Under the pieces are notes generated by a model that was given only the letters and a program-made list of their open reading frames with translations, did no database searches and was not told the DNA's origin. A program made the translations under genes and the position numbers. Below are positions 8,797 through 17,186 of a stretch of DNA of 64,000 nt, in pieces. The DNA comes from Rhodoplanes sp963840055 (GTDB lineage Bacteria; Pseudomonadota; Alphaproteobacteria; Rhizobiales; Xanthobacteraceae), in the NCBI GenBank assembly GCA_963840055.1, contig CAWIXM010000025.1, positions 62,001 through 126,000 of the forward strand, written 5' to 3'. Position 1 is the stretch's first letter; each line of letters starts with the position of its first letter.

Positions 8797-9063
8797 ATGA
8801 ACGCGGCTTTGGCCATGATCGAGGCCGCTGCGCCTCAAAATGAAATCGAGGGCGCGCTCGCGGTTCAGATGGCGTGTACGCACTGCGCGGCGATGTTTGC
8901 CCTGAGCCGGGTTGACGGCTGCACACAGCGGTCAATTTCCGCGTATTCGACGGCGGCGGCGAAGCTCCTGCGAGCATACACAATGCAGGTCGAAGCACTA
9001 CGACGCCTTCGCAGCGGCGGCTCGCAGCATGTTCGTGTCGAGCATGTGCACATCAATGATTAG
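8797..9063 (+). CDS. Conserved hypothetical protein, phage/Rhizobiales type, 88 aa
   Basis: The ATG at 8797 is preferred because CGGAAG precedes it; another ATG lies 30 bases upstream. The helical protein has the phrases AALAMIEAAAPQNEIEGALA, MACTHCAAMFALSR, LLRAYTMQVEALRRLRSG and a final VRVEHVHIND. This pattern occurs in small proteins scattered through Bradyrhizobium accessory DNA, usually with a longer Gly-rich tail after VEHVHI. The stop here, right after HIND, suggests C-terminal truncation. Function unknown. Confidence 0.55.
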   Translation: MNAALAMIEAAAPQNEIEGALAVQMACTHCAAMFALSRVDGCTQRSISAYSTAAAKLLRAYTMQVEALRRLRSGGSQHVRVEHVHIND

Positions 9064-9147
9064 GCACGAGCCCTAATCGGTTCAGTTAGCCTCGCTCGTC
9101 CAGAAGTTCGGAAAAGTGGAACCATCGAAATGACGCAGAACAGCCTG

Positions 9148-9533
9148 CTACCAATCCTGGCCTTTTAGATCGCGTAGCGCCTTCGCCACCCGTACAAGCG
9201 GCACGCAGCGATCCTTCGAGAGGCCACTCTCGGACGCTACAATCTCGGCTTCAGCGTCGGCGTCAGGGAAGTCAAACTCGATCGCGAGGAACCGCTGCCG
9301 GGTCGATGGCTTCAGAGTTTTGAGAATATTCTGGTAGCCAGGATTGTACGACACCGCGAGCATGAATTCAGGCGGAGCTTGAAGCACTTCGCCGGTGCGC
9401 TCCAACGGCAGTATCCGCCGATCGTCGGTCACCGGGTGCAGAACAACGGTGACATCCTTGCGGGCCTCCACTACCTCATCGAGATAACAGATCGCCCCCT
9501 CACGGACGGCCTTCGTCAACGGCCCGTCGACCC
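9148..9533 (-). pseudogene. Fragment of a CbbQ/NorQ-type AAA+ ATPase (MoxR group)
   Basis: Starts abruptly at VWVDGPLTKAVREGAICYLD and continues EVVEARKDVTVVLHPVTDDR, PPEFMLAVSYNPGYQ and TRQRFLAIEFDFP, ending LKGQDW and a stop. This is the middle of a MoxR-group ATPase (Walker B in AICYLDEV, sensor regions after it) of the CbbQ/NorQ type, which remodels Rubisco or nitric oxide reductase. Walker A and the C-terminus are missing. The left partner, cbbO or norD, is not present. Confidence 0.75.
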
Positions 9534-9575
9534 AGACAGGTTGGGCGCGTCCTTGCCCAGGAGAGCGGCAAGCTG
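9534..9575 (-). pseudogene. Scrap of an IS256-type transposase
   Basis: About 40 bp read LAALLGKDAPNLS on the reverse strand, the same phrase and near-identical DNA as at about 63525-63560 in the IS256 transposase at the window's right end. It is fused directly to the CbbQ/NorQ fragment. Confidence 0.55.
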
Positions 9576-9620
9576 CGGCGTTGAACGCCCATCTGCTGGA
9601 GTGTTGCCGCAAGTCTCAAT

Positions 9621-9866
9621 GCAGAGGGCTACATCGCGCGCGGCGGGCAGATAGTGGATGCGAGCATTGTGCCTGTGCCGAAGCAGCGCAATACGCGCGA
9701 GGAGAACGAGGCCGTCAAGCACGGCGCGACGCCGGCGGAGTGGGAGCGGAAACCGGCGAAGAACCGCCAGAAAGATAAAGACGCGCGGTGGACCAAGAAG
9801 CATGGCAAGAGCTTCTTCGGTTACAAGAACCATGTGAACGTGGATCGGACGCAGAGAAGCTGTTGA
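9621..9866 (+). pseudogene. Fragment of an IS5-family transposase
   Basis: One open frame reads EGYIARGGQIVDASIVPVP, EWERKPAKNRQKDKDARWTK and KHGKSFFGYKNHVNVD, the central catalytic part of an IS5-type DDE transposase (Asp in VDAS). Both ends are missing. Downstream, to about 9970, the frame carries EKLLNFTEAASEHRAF, which I do not recognise. Confidence 0.7.
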
Positions 9867-9977
9867 ACTTCACAGAAGCTGCATCTGAGCATCGCGCCTT
9901 CGCGCAAGAGCTGCCGCGTTTTGTGTCCGAGGTCCGGCGGATGTTCACCGCCGAGCAGATCGCGGGTTATCCTATCG

Positions 9978-10127
9978 CTCTTCGTCTGGGGAGCCATGTG
10001 GGGCGTCGTGGGCATGTTTCTTGCGGTGCCGATTACGGCGATGCTTATGATTGTATTCGCAAATTATTGAGGCCACGCGGCCAGTAGCGATGCTGCTGTC
10101 TGAGACAGGAAGCATAGGCCCGCCTGA
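9978..10127 (+). pseudogene. C-terminal remnant of an AI-2E/PerM-family membrane transporter
   Basis: Reads LFVWGAMWGVVGMFLAVP then ITAMLMIVFANY, followed after a frameshift by EATRPVAMLLSETG. This is the last membrane helices and tail of an AI-2E exporter family protein (ALW/GMFLAVPIT signature). Everything upstream is lost. Confidence 0.65.
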
Positions 10128-10131
10128 TCGA

Positions 10132-10995
10132 CTAGCGGGGCCAAAGTAGTGAAGTCACACCGCGTAGGTCTGAAAATGCCGCGCCCTCATCGAGAAGAAC
10201 CCGCTCATACTTGTCTGCTTCGCAAAGGCAGTTTTGCAGGTCCTGGGCACTCAAGTCGCCAAGTCCCTCCCGCTGCAATTCGGGCATGATCGCCTCGCGC
10301 AGGCGATCAAACTCCCGCCTCCATTCTGCCTCGGTCCAGGGCGCGTCGACGGGACGCCCCAGCACGCGATTAAGACCTTGCCGGCTGCCGGAGCCAGATA
10401 CGGCGAAAGTCATCCAATCATAGGCTGACCGCAGCGGGGGAACAAATTTGAGGTCGGCGACGATCTGCGCCGACATAAAGCCGTCGCCCATTCCGTGATA
10501 CCGGCCAAGCCGCCGATGATAGCTCGCGAGCGTCTCGCCCGTCCGGGGCCGCATCTCCCTGCGGTTGCGCCACAGGGGGCCAAACACGTCGGCGACCTGA
10601 TACTCCGGGGTCGGCCGGCCTAAGCGGTTATCGGCTCGGATCCTGTAGGCGTCATTGCGGTAGAGCTTAGCGCCGCGGGCCCTGCGTGACGCCATGACGC
10701 GAAGGAAACGCTCGGGGTCCCAGGGAACCGGAAAGCCGATCTCGCGCAGCGTGTCGGGCTCGTTCATGAACCGCGCGACCACCATCGCAAACCAAAGATC
10801 AGGATCGTCGGCGTGCGGATAACGCCAATTCGCTGCAATCCATCGCGTCACGCGATCGTGCTCGCGTCTGACGTTGCAGAAGCTCCATTGTTGGAGGATT
10901 GGGTCCCTGGTCCAGGGGGGCAGCTCGCGGGCCAGGCGGCGCCGGCGGATGCTTTCGCGCTCGCGCATACAATAAAGCAGAAGATCGAGATTCAT
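10132..10995 (-). CDS. Phage-type protein of the DNA thymine-hypermodification families (HMUDK-helical / aGPT-PPlase-like)
   Basis: An intact 287-aa frame; a TTG 9 bases upstream could also start it, and no strong ribosome site is visible. Key phrases in order: ARELPPWTRDPILQQWSFCN, VRREHDRVTRWIAANWR, DLWFAMVVARFMNEPDTL, PWDPERFLRVMASRRARGAK, MSAQIVADLKFVPPL, DWMTFAVSGSGSRQGLNRVL. I associate this layout with enzymes described from hypermodified-base phages (5-hydroxymethyl-dU DNA kinase helical domain or alpha-glutamyl/putrescinyl-thymine pyrophosphorylase families). They act on 5-hydroxymethyluracil in DNA. No partner modification gene is visible nearby, so it may be a leftover phage gene. 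Exact family uncertain. Confidence 0.55.
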   Translation of the reverse strand: MNLDLLLYCMRERESIRRRRLARELPPWTRDPILQQWSFCNVRREHDRVTRWIAANWRYPHADDPDLWFAMVVARFMNEPDTLREIGFPVPWDPERFLRVMASRRARGAKLYRNDAYRIRADNRLGRPTPEYQVADVFGPLWRNRREMRPRTGETLASYHRRLGRYHGMGDGFMSAQIVADLKFVPPLRSAYDWMTFAVSGSGSRQGLNRVLGRPVDAPWTEAEWRREFDRLREAIMPELQREGLGDLSAQDLQNCLCEADKYERVLLDEGAAFSDLRGVTSLLWPR

Positions 10996-11159
10996 AGGCG
11001 ACAAAATAACATAGCACCCGGGAAAACTATCATGTGTCCGCCCGTTGTTTTCTAGTGTAACCTATCGGGCCGGACCGCGCTATACGGTAAGAGGGGCAAA
11101 ACTGGTGGCGGTATGAATTTACGATTCACAGGAGGGCACGAGTTGGATTCATTCTGGGA

Positions 11160-11327
11160 ATGTTGCCGCCCGCCGACCTCGATGGCCTATCGCACGCCGA
11201 TCTGAAGAGCTTGGTGCTGAAGCTGCTCGAAGAGGTGGCCGAGTTGCGGCGGACAGTTGCGGCGCAACGCGACGAGATTGCCCGGCTCAAAGGCGGACCT
11301 GGCCGGCCGAATATTGTGGGGGCCGCA
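11160..11327 (+). pseudogene. N-terminal fragment of an IS66-like transposase
   Basis: Reads PADLDGLSHADLKSLVLKLL, EEVAELRRTVAAQRDEIARL and KGGPGRPNI, the coiled N-terminal region of an IS66-like transposase. It is cut right after GRPNI and runs in frame, via VGAA, into the transglutaminase-type sequence that follows. Confidence 0.7.
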
Positions 11328-11640
11328 ATGCCGATTCTCACCATCAGGCACGTCACAACCTATCACTATAAGCAACCGGTCGCGTTTGGCGAGCACCGCA
11401 TGATGCTGCGTCCGCGCGACGACAACGACCAGAAGGTGCTCGAATCCGAGCTGGAAATCACGCCGGAGCCGACCCAGCTGGACTGGACGCAGGATATCTT
11501 CGGCAATCATGTCGCCGCCGCCCGTTTCGCAGATCGGGCCTCGGGGCTTCGCTTCGAAAGCACCATTCATGTCGACCACACGCCGGCTTGCTTCCGCGCA
11601 GCCGATATCGAGGATTTTGCCCGGACCCATCCGTTTGTGG
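11328..11640 (+). pseudogene. N-terminal domain of a bacterial transglutaminase-like protein (truncated)
   Basis: Begins at its own ATG: MPILTIRHVTTYHYKQPVAF, GEHRMMLRPRDDNDQKVLES, LDWTQDIFGNHVAAARF. This is the beta-sandwich N-terminal region that precedes the catalytic domain in the large bacterial transglutaminase-like cysteine peptidase family. After FARTHPFVV the sequence loses similarity, and the catalytic Cys-His-Asp domain is absent. Confidence 0.7.
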
Positions 11641-11714
11641 TCTCCACTCGCTCGCTAGGCAGCGACACGGCATCTGAGCCGAAGCCAGTTGGGCGTGGGC
11701 CATTTCCGGCACCC

Positions 11715-11865
11715 AGGCTGGCCTCAGCGCGCAGACCCTGTAGCTCAATGAGGATCCTATCCTCCGCCGAAAAGTGGCACCGGATCGCGCGGCGATTGCC
11801 GTTGATAGCCTGATCCGCACGTTTCTTGGTCGGCACGGTTTCTGTCTCATCTCGTTGATGAGGAC
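11715..11865 (-). pseudogene. Possible N-terminal scrap of a helix-turn-helix transposase
   Basis: The reverse frame reads TVPTKKRADQAINGNRRAIR then CHFSAEDRILIELQGLRAEA, which looks like the start of an IS3-class OrfA or related transposase (usual form: SAEEKIRIVLEGLRGE). It breaks off after that. Weak, based on one phrase. Confidence 0.35.
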
Positions 11866-12084
11866 ACTGCCAAGCATCGGCAAGCTGAAATTGGCCGGGA
11901 AGAATATCAGCCGCCTGGGAACTCAATTCGACAGGCGGCTGGCAGCCCAACCGAGCGTTATGGAAAGTCAGGACCAGGCGTTAGGAAACCTGCCGTTACG
12001 AAACCTATGGCGTTACAACCCCCGTTGGTTTCGCAACAAAGCAGAGCGACCCTTGCTCGGCGGGCGGTGCGAAGGAGACCGGCG

Positions 12085-12243
12085 ATGCTGTATGCACTTG
12101 CTCTATTGCTAATGATCGTAGCCGTGATCTTCCTATGTCTTTCCGTCATATTCGGGGACATAGAGTGGGTACTGACCGGTATCGGCGCACTTCTTTTTTT
12201 CGGTTTATTGTTGCGCGTCAGCGAGACGCGCAGCGGCCCATGA
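12085..12243 (+). CDS. Small membrane protein, 52 aa
   Basis: The ATG at 12085 follows GAAGGAGA at 12071-12078. The 52-residue product has two hydrophobic helices (residues about 2-22 and 29-44) joined by GDIEW, and a short basic tail (RVSETRSGP). Likely an inner-membrane hairpin protein. No family recognised. An in-frame ATG 78 bases upstream would give a basic non-hydrophobic extension and lacks a ribosome site. Confidence 0.55.
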   Translation: MLYALALLLMIVAVIFLCLSVIFGDIEWVLTGIGALLFFGLLLRVSETRSGP

Positions 12244-12265
12244 CCGCTGCAGAGCGCATGCGCCG

Positions 12266-12712
12266 CTATTGAGCCCGGCGGCGGGAGGCGTGAGACAAGG
12301 CGGGCGCCCGGTTGTGCAGTGGATGACATTCGCTGACTTGCCGAAGAAGCACGGCAGGCCCACCGATCTGAAGACGGCGCTCAAGCAAAGCTTCCTCCAG
12401 GATTGAGATGCCCTCCAATCCCCCATCGGCCATTGCCCTTTGGGAAACGCATACGACCCTGCTGTGGAGGATAGAGCCACGGTCGCCAACACGGCCATCG
12501 ACGGTCGCCGCAGCGTCATGAGGTGCGTCCTGGTCGCGGAGATGGTTGACAAGCCACAGGCCGTGAGCGCGTTCCCGAGCAACGGCATCTACCTCGCGGG
12601 CCACGTCGGCATCCTGCAAGATCGAGGAAATCGCGGCGTCCTCGTCTAGCGTACGACGGATCGCAGCCTGGCGGGCATTCTCAACGGCTATCAGCAGCCT
12701 CGTGAGTGGCAT
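12266..12712 (-). CDS. Conserved hypothetical protein, possibly decayed at its 3' part
   Basis: The N-terminal half (residues 1-85) is helical and acidic: MPLTRLLIAVENARQAAIRR, then ILQDADVAREVDAVARERAH, then WLVNHLRDQDAPHDAAAT. A second copy of the central part occurs at 20381-20542 (EVDAVARERTHGQWLVNYF), which supports this reading frame as the coding one. The two copies diverge after the shared AAT, so the last 60 residues here may be out of frame. No ribosome site is evident. Function unknown. Confidence 0.35.
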   Translation of the reverse strand: MPLTRLLIAVENARQAAIRRTLDEDAAISSILQDADVAREVDAVARERAHGLWLVNHLRDQDAPHDAAATVDGRVGDRGSILHSRVVCVSQRAMADGGLEGISILEEALLERRLQIGGPAVLLRQVSECHPLHNRAPALSHASRRRAQ

Positions 12713-12724
12713 GTCAGAGTAGCC

Positions 12725-12910
12725 TCACAGCCGTCCGCTGCCCGCATGCTGCCGCAAATTGGTCGGCATTCTGGACGCAGTGCGAATTACTTCTTCATCG
12801 TCATCGTCATCAGGCACGAAACCACTGCCGCCGCACGTTGGGCATTGCTGCTCATCGTCCGTACCCTTTTCAATGACGCCATCACCGTTGCAGTCTGGAC
12901 AGGTTTTCAC
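12725..12910 (-). CDS. Small zinc-binding protein with DnaJ-type Cys motifs, 61 aa
   Basis: A GTG start at 12908-12910, preceded by AGGGAA, gives a 61-residue protein. It opens MKTCPDCNGDGVIEKG and has a second pair CPTCGGSG 16 residues later. CxxCxGxG pairs like these form the zinc centres of DnaJ. The C-terminal half starts with an Asp/Glu run (PDDDDDEEV) and ends in a neutral/basic tail. Probably a stand-alone zinc-ribbon protein; the partner is unknown. A longer frame extends upstream but without coding character. Confidence 0.65.
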   Translation of the reverse strand: MKTCPDCNGDGVIEKGTDDEQQCPTCGGSGFVPDDDDDEEVIRTASRMPTNLRQHAGSGRL

Positions 12911-13129
12911 GTCTGCTTCCCTGTGGACACCTCCGCAAGCCTCGATGTCGCTCAGTCCGCCGTTGGCTCGCCCGGGTGAGACGGTGAGCGGACTTATGGA
13001 CCTGATCCGCCAAGCCGGAAGCACGCCGGCGCGCGAAAGGATAACCGGAGCCTCTGACTTCGCACCCAGCCTGCTTGTGGTGGCCTCTTTCGTCTGTGCG
13101 ACAGCGCCGATTGCTCTCACTAGACCCCT

Positions 13130-13303
13130 TTATCTTGGGTTGGCCGACCGGCCGCTAGTGAGGTAGCGTTCGATGCGTCCGATCGCTCTTCCAGCCGAGC
13201 AGTTGCTGAAGTAGTGGTCGACGCGTGTTTCTCTTCCGGCCCTGCAGTCGACCACGACGGGGTAACCACACTCAACGCACTTGAATGTTATCACAGCGCC
13301 CAT
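13130..13303 (-). CDS. Small Cys-containing hypothetical protein, 57 aa
   Basis: An ATG at 13301-13303 opens a 57-residue frame: MGAVITFKCVECGYPVVVDC, then a basic helical part with YFSNCSAGRAIGRIERYL. Cysteines C9 and C12 (KCVEC), C20 and C35 suggest a small zinc ribbon. The ribosome site is weak, with AAGG immediately before the ATG. Its small size keeps it below common gene-calling limits. No known family. Confidence 0.45.
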   Translation of the reverse strand: MGAVITFKCVECGYPVVVDCRAGRETRVDHYFSNCSAGRAIGRIERYLTSGRSANPR

Positions 13304-13364
13304 CCTTCACTCGGATCCCACCAGCGACTGGACGTTAACTTCAAACCCCCGGCGGTTTAAGAAG

Positions 13365-14626
13365 ACGCCGTTTCAAATCCGAAGAGCAACAGGGCAGCAT
13401 AGACGGCATGGCGGAGTGAGTCGGGGAAAGCGGTGGGGGAAAGGGTCGGGTCAAGGGCTTTAGTCGCCGGAGACGATGCGAGCGCAGCGAGCACCCTTGA
13501 GGCCGACGTTTTCTCCCGCCAGACTTTGCCATGTTGTGTATGCCGGTTTTTCTGGCGGTCAGATGGAAGACTATCCTTGCGTGGGACAGCACATCTCACG
13601 GAGGAAAAATGCCCGAAGGCTATCTCCATCTGACCTGCGAACAACGCTGCCAGATTTACGCGCTCTTGCAAAGCGGCCACTCGCAAGCCCACATCGCGCG
13701 GCAAATTGGCGTCGATCCGTCGACGATCAGCCGCGAGCTTGTTCGCAACACCGGCGCGCGCGGCTATCGCTTCAAGCAAGCGCACGAGAAGGCCTCGCAG
13801 AGACGCCAAGAGGCCTCGGACAAGCCGCGCAAAATAACGCCAGATTTGGTGGAGCTGATCGAAGAAAAACTGACGCAAGAGCAGTGGAGTCCCGATCAGA
13901 TCAGCGGGCGTCTGGCGAAGGATGGCGTCGCCTTTATCAGTCACGAGCGCATCTATCAGCATGTCTGGAAAGACAAGAAAGACGGGGGCACGCTGTATCT
14001 TCACTTGCGTCACAGCGGCAAAAAATACAACAGGCGCAAGGGCAAGAATTCGGGGCGCGGGCTGATTCCGAACCGCGTCGATATCGATCAGCGGCCTCCT
14101 ATTGTCGCCGCAAAAATCCGCATCGGAGACTGGGAGGCCGACACGATTATCGGCGCCAATCACAAAGGCGTTGTCATGTCGCACGTCGAGCGAACCTCCA
14201 AATACACCAAGCTCGCCAAACTGCCGGACAAGAACGCGGACTCTGTCGTGCAGGCCTGCGCACGCGTGCTTTTGCCGCTCGCTGACCAAATCGAAACAAT
14301 CACTTACGACAATGGATAAAGAGTTCGCCTCTCACGCCCAAATCGCAACCTCGCATGGGGGCACTATCCTATTTTGCCAAGCCCTATCACTCGTGGGAAC
14401 GCGGCCTCAACGAACACACTAACGGCCTCTTCAGGCAGTACTTCCCAAAAGGTTCCGACTTCTCTATTTTGTCCGATGCCGATGTCCAAAGGGACGAGGA
14501 ACAACACTCAACTCTCGCCCCAGAAAGATATCTCGGCTACCAAACCTCTCGCGAGATTTTCTTCAGCGCCAGAAATCTGCCCGTTGAACTTCACTGTTGA
14601 AGGGAGATGTTTTGCGAAACGGCGTT
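13365..14626. mobile_element. IS30-family element, copy 1 (both ends present, gene broken)
   Basis: Ends are ACGCCGTTTC at 13365-13374 and the inverse GAAACGGCGT at 14617-14626. Inside lies an IS30 transposase gene with frameshifts. It sits in the 3' end of a host gene on the reverse strand (pieces at 14627-14736 and 15584-15815). Copy 2 at 57646 has an intact gene but no right end. Confidence 0.8.
13609..14599 (+). pseudogene. IS30 transposase, frameshifted
   Basis: The start at 13609 has GGAGGAAAA before it and is shared with copy 2. The frame is open through CEQRCQIYALLQSGHSQAHI (HTH) and DWEADTIIGANHKG (first catalytic Asp) as far as ITYDNG (second Asp). There an extra T creates a stop at about 14317, and further indels follow at about 14355 and 14495-14530. 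The Glu-containing C-terminus survives only out of frame, so no active enzyme is made. Confidence 0.85.
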
Positions 14627-14736
14627 CGGAGTAGTGGAATCCGCCAGAATCGGAGCTCGTCTATTCCTACGCTCTTGAGCATATCTCTCTTGGTCTGCTC
14701 TTTTGGCCTCCATTTCTTTTCGAGCAGCCTCTGCTA
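14627..14736 (-). pseudogene. C-terminal part of an interrupted hypothetical gene
   Basis: Reads AEAARKEMEAKRADQERYAQ then ERRNRRAPILADSTT, which joins in frame to the piece at 15584-15815 once the IS5 element is removed at CTAG. Its own 3' end is then replaced by the IS30 end. If the IS30 is also removed, the frame reaches a TAA after two more codons. Confidence 0.7.
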
Positions 14737-15512
14737 GGCCGTGTTGACAGTTTTCAGCCAGAGCATTGTTGAGGCGATACATAGCATCGACAGATAGGCC
14801 CTGGCGGTTTTCTCGTAGCGAGTGGCGATGCGACGGAATTGTTTGAGGCGGTTGACGCACCGCTCGATGAGATTCCGGCGCTTGTAGGCTTCGCGGTCGT
14901 AATTGATCGGCGTCTTGCGGTTTGATCGCGGTGGGATGACGGGGTCAATGCCGCGGTCGGTCAGATCGTCGCGAATCTCATCGCTATCGTAACCCTTGTC
15001 GCCGAGAAGCCTGTCGGGATCGACATCGTGAAGCTCCATCAGCGCATCGTAGCCTTTGACTTCGTGCGCCTCGCCGGGTGTCACATCGAAAGTCAGCGGG
15101 TCCCCTTTGGCGTTGGTGCGGAGGTGGACTTTGGTCGAGAAGCCGCCCCGCGAACGGCCGAGCGCCTCCTGACTTTGATTCCCCCTTTTACGCCGGCTGC
15201 ATGCTGGTGCGCCCGCACAATCGTGGAATCGATGGCATGTTCCTCGTCGGCCGGAGGCCCCAGACTCGCCAAGGTTTCGAACGCCGCGTCCCACACCCCG
15301 AGCTTGCTCCAGCGCGAGAAGCGCACGTACACAGAATTCCAATAGCCGTACCGTTCCGGCATGTCGCGCCAGGGGGCGCCGGTGCCCAGCACCCATAAAA
15401 TGCCGTTGACCGTGCGTCGCTTGTCTTCGATCTCCGGGCCGCGCTCGCCACGGTCGGGGAGAAAGGGATCAAGAATCCGCCATTGCGCGTCCGTCAGATC
15501 GCCGCAACTCAA
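14734..15512 (-). CDS. IS5-family transposase, two overlapping frames (probable programmed frameshift)
   Basis: The first frame (15093-15512) begins with TTG, 5 bases after AGGAGG, and encodes LTDAQWRILDPFLPDRGE, ILWVLGTGAPWRDMPERYG and AIDSTIVRAHQHAAG (first catalytic Asp). The second frame (to 14734) continues with SRGGFSTKVHLRTNAKGDPL, LGDKGYDSDEIRDDL (second Asp) and RRNLIERCVNRLKQFRRIA (Glu). The frame change falls near AAGVKGGIK. IS427-group elements of the IS5 family normally make their transposase by ribosomal frameshifting here, so this is probably functional. The stop TAG is contributed by the CTAG target site. Confidence 0.8.
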
Positions 15513-15581
15513 TGCTGCCTCCTTCAGAAAGGCAGCCTTGAATCAAAACTCGATTCCTCTGTCAAAAACCGTCAACAGGCC
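14737..15581. mobile_element. IS5-family element (IS427-like group) at a CTAG site
   Basis: Both ends lie at CTAG (14734-14737 and 15581-15584) with imperfect inverted ends: GGCCGTGTTGACAGTTTTC on the left and GGCCTGTTGACGGTTTTTG read inward from the right. About 848 bp. It splits a host gene cleanly, and the reading frame is restored if it is taken out. Confidence 0.8.
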
Positions 15582-15583
15582 TA

Positions 15584-15815
15584 GTTTCGCTTGCCTTTCT
15601 GCTTTTAATCGCCTTTCTGCTTCTCTCTTTTCCGCCCATTCCCTTTGCTCCTGTTCCCATTCTTTCACGACTTGTGGGCTCTTGTCTTGGGCGTATGCCA
15701 CGTGCCGCCAAGTTTCTATGCCTTCTGCCGCGTCGTCGGCCGTTGGCAAAAACCCCAAATCCCAAGCACGTGTCCACAAGTCGGCGACAAGGTCTTCCCA
15801 TTCTTCCTGTTCCAT
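15584..15815 (-). pseudogene. N-terminal part of a hypothetical gene split by the IS5 element
   Basis: Starts MEQEEWEDLVADLWTRAWDL and continues GFLPTADDAAEGIETWRHVA into a charged coiled coil (EWEQEQREWAEKREAERRLK). Read through the excision of the IS5 element, it joins 14627-14736 in frame for a protein of about 115 residues. It is acidic then basic, Lys/Glu/Arg-rich, and of unknown function. Confidence 0.65.
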
Positions 15816-15998
15816 CGCTCCTCCTCGTCGCAGCAGATTCGCGGGGCCTGAACTGCTGTGTCGGCATGATACGTAGGTTTATCACAAAGGGACCTATCCA
15901 CCTTGGGATTCGGCGGCCAGTGTCGGTGAGCTAAATGGCGCTTCGCGGTGCGGAACGGTCTCGATGGCTTCGTGCACCTGTTGCCGGAAGCAACCGTT

Positions 15999-16868
15999 TC
16001 AGGATAGTTCGTGCAGATCTTCGGTCGAAAGGGGAATCCGCGCGGCGGCGACGTTCTCGTCGAGGTGCGCCAGCGATGATGTCCCGGGAATGGGAACCAT
16101 GACGGGCGAGCGGGCTAGCAGCCAGGCGATCGCCACTTGCACCGGCGTTGCGCCTCGGCGGCGCGCGACGCGGCCAAGCGCACCATCCCCTGCCGCATCG
16201 CCACCAGCAGCCAGGGGATGCCAAGGTAGGAAGGCAAGTCCGCCTTTCTCACACGCTGCAAGCACGTCCTCAGACGAACGGTCGGAAAAATTGTAACGGT
16301 TCTGCACGGAGACGATCGGCGCGATGCGCTGCGCCTGGCGCAGTTCATTAACACTGACGTTAGAGAGGCCGATGTGCCGGATCTTGCCCTCGCTTTGCAG
16401 CTCGGCGAGCGCGCCCACAGACTTGTCGAGCGGTACCTGCGGGTCGGGTGCATGCAGCTGATAGATATCGATACGCTCCAGCTTCAACCGTCTCAGGCTT
16501 GCCTCGCAGGCGGCGCGCAAATGCTCTGGTCGGCCATTCTCTTCCCATGCCTCACGCCGAGGTCGCACGAGCCCGCCCTTGGTCGCGATGATCAAGCCTT
16601 TAGGATAAGGGTAGAGCGTTTCGGCAATGAACCGCTCGTTGACCTCCGGCCCATAGGCGTCGGCGGTATCGATGAGGGTGATGCCGAGCTCGACAGCACG
16701 CGTCAGCACGCGCTTAGCACCCGGACGATCGAGCGGTTCACCCCATACCCCAGGGCCGCACAGGCGCATGGCGCCGAACCCGAGGCGATTCACGGTGGTG
16801 TCGCCACCGAGGGTGAGGCTGCCACCGGGACAGTTTGTCCCCAGCCGATTGGGATTCTGAGTCGCCAT
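15999..16868 (-). CDS. Aldo/keto reductase
   Basis: A 289-aa AKR. The ATG is preceded by AGGAA; the frame extends upstream without coding character. A TIM barrel with the full catalytic tetrad: D67 and Y72 (IDTADAYGPEVNERF), K97 (IATKGGL) and H139 (IYQLHAPDP). The NADPH-binding end is VPIPGTSSLAHLDENV. The closest types reduce aldehydes or ketones with NADPH (AKR11-13-like). It stands alone, in an opposite orientation to the following DUF6489 gene. Intact. Confidence 0.85.
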   Translation of the reverse strand: MATQNPNRLGTNCPGGSLTLGGDTTVNRLGFGAMRLCGPGVWGEPLDRPGAKRVLTRAVELGITLIDTADAYGPEVNERFIAETLYPYPKGLIIATKGGLVRPRREAWEENGRPEHLRAACEASLRRLKLERIDIYQLHAPDPQVPLDKSVGALAELQSEGKIRHIGLSNVSVNELRQAQRIAPIVSVQNRYNFSDRSSEDVLAACEKGGLAFLPWHPLAAGGDAAGDGALGRVARRRGATPVQVAIAWLLARSPVMVPIPGTSSLAHLDENVAAARIPLSTEDLHELS

Positions 16869-17186
16869 TTTTGCGTTCCTGTTTAAGGCGTTCGGCTCAT
16901 ATTGAAGTGTAGCGTTGGCGCATTCGTTAGCACCGAGCTGCATCACGAACGAGCGGATTGTTCGGGGGACCGGGGACGGTCTGCACCGTAAACTTGCACA
17001 ACAGGCGCAGCGAATCCCGCCTTCACGTGACGCTTGCGACCGACGCGCTGATGATGGCCTTGGGGATCGAAGGCTGGATGACGCAGCAACCACGCACTCG
17101 CCAGTGCCACTCGAAGAATGTCGCTTATAATGCCGTCGCCCATCGCGATCAGTCGGCGGCCTGCGCCCACAAAATGGGAGCTTTCA
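16869..17186. other. Intergenic region, no supportable gene
   Basis: Between the divergent aldo/keto reductase and DUF6489 genes. Open frames on both strands are short, overlap each other and match nothing I recognise. It should hold both promoters. Confidence 0.4.
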
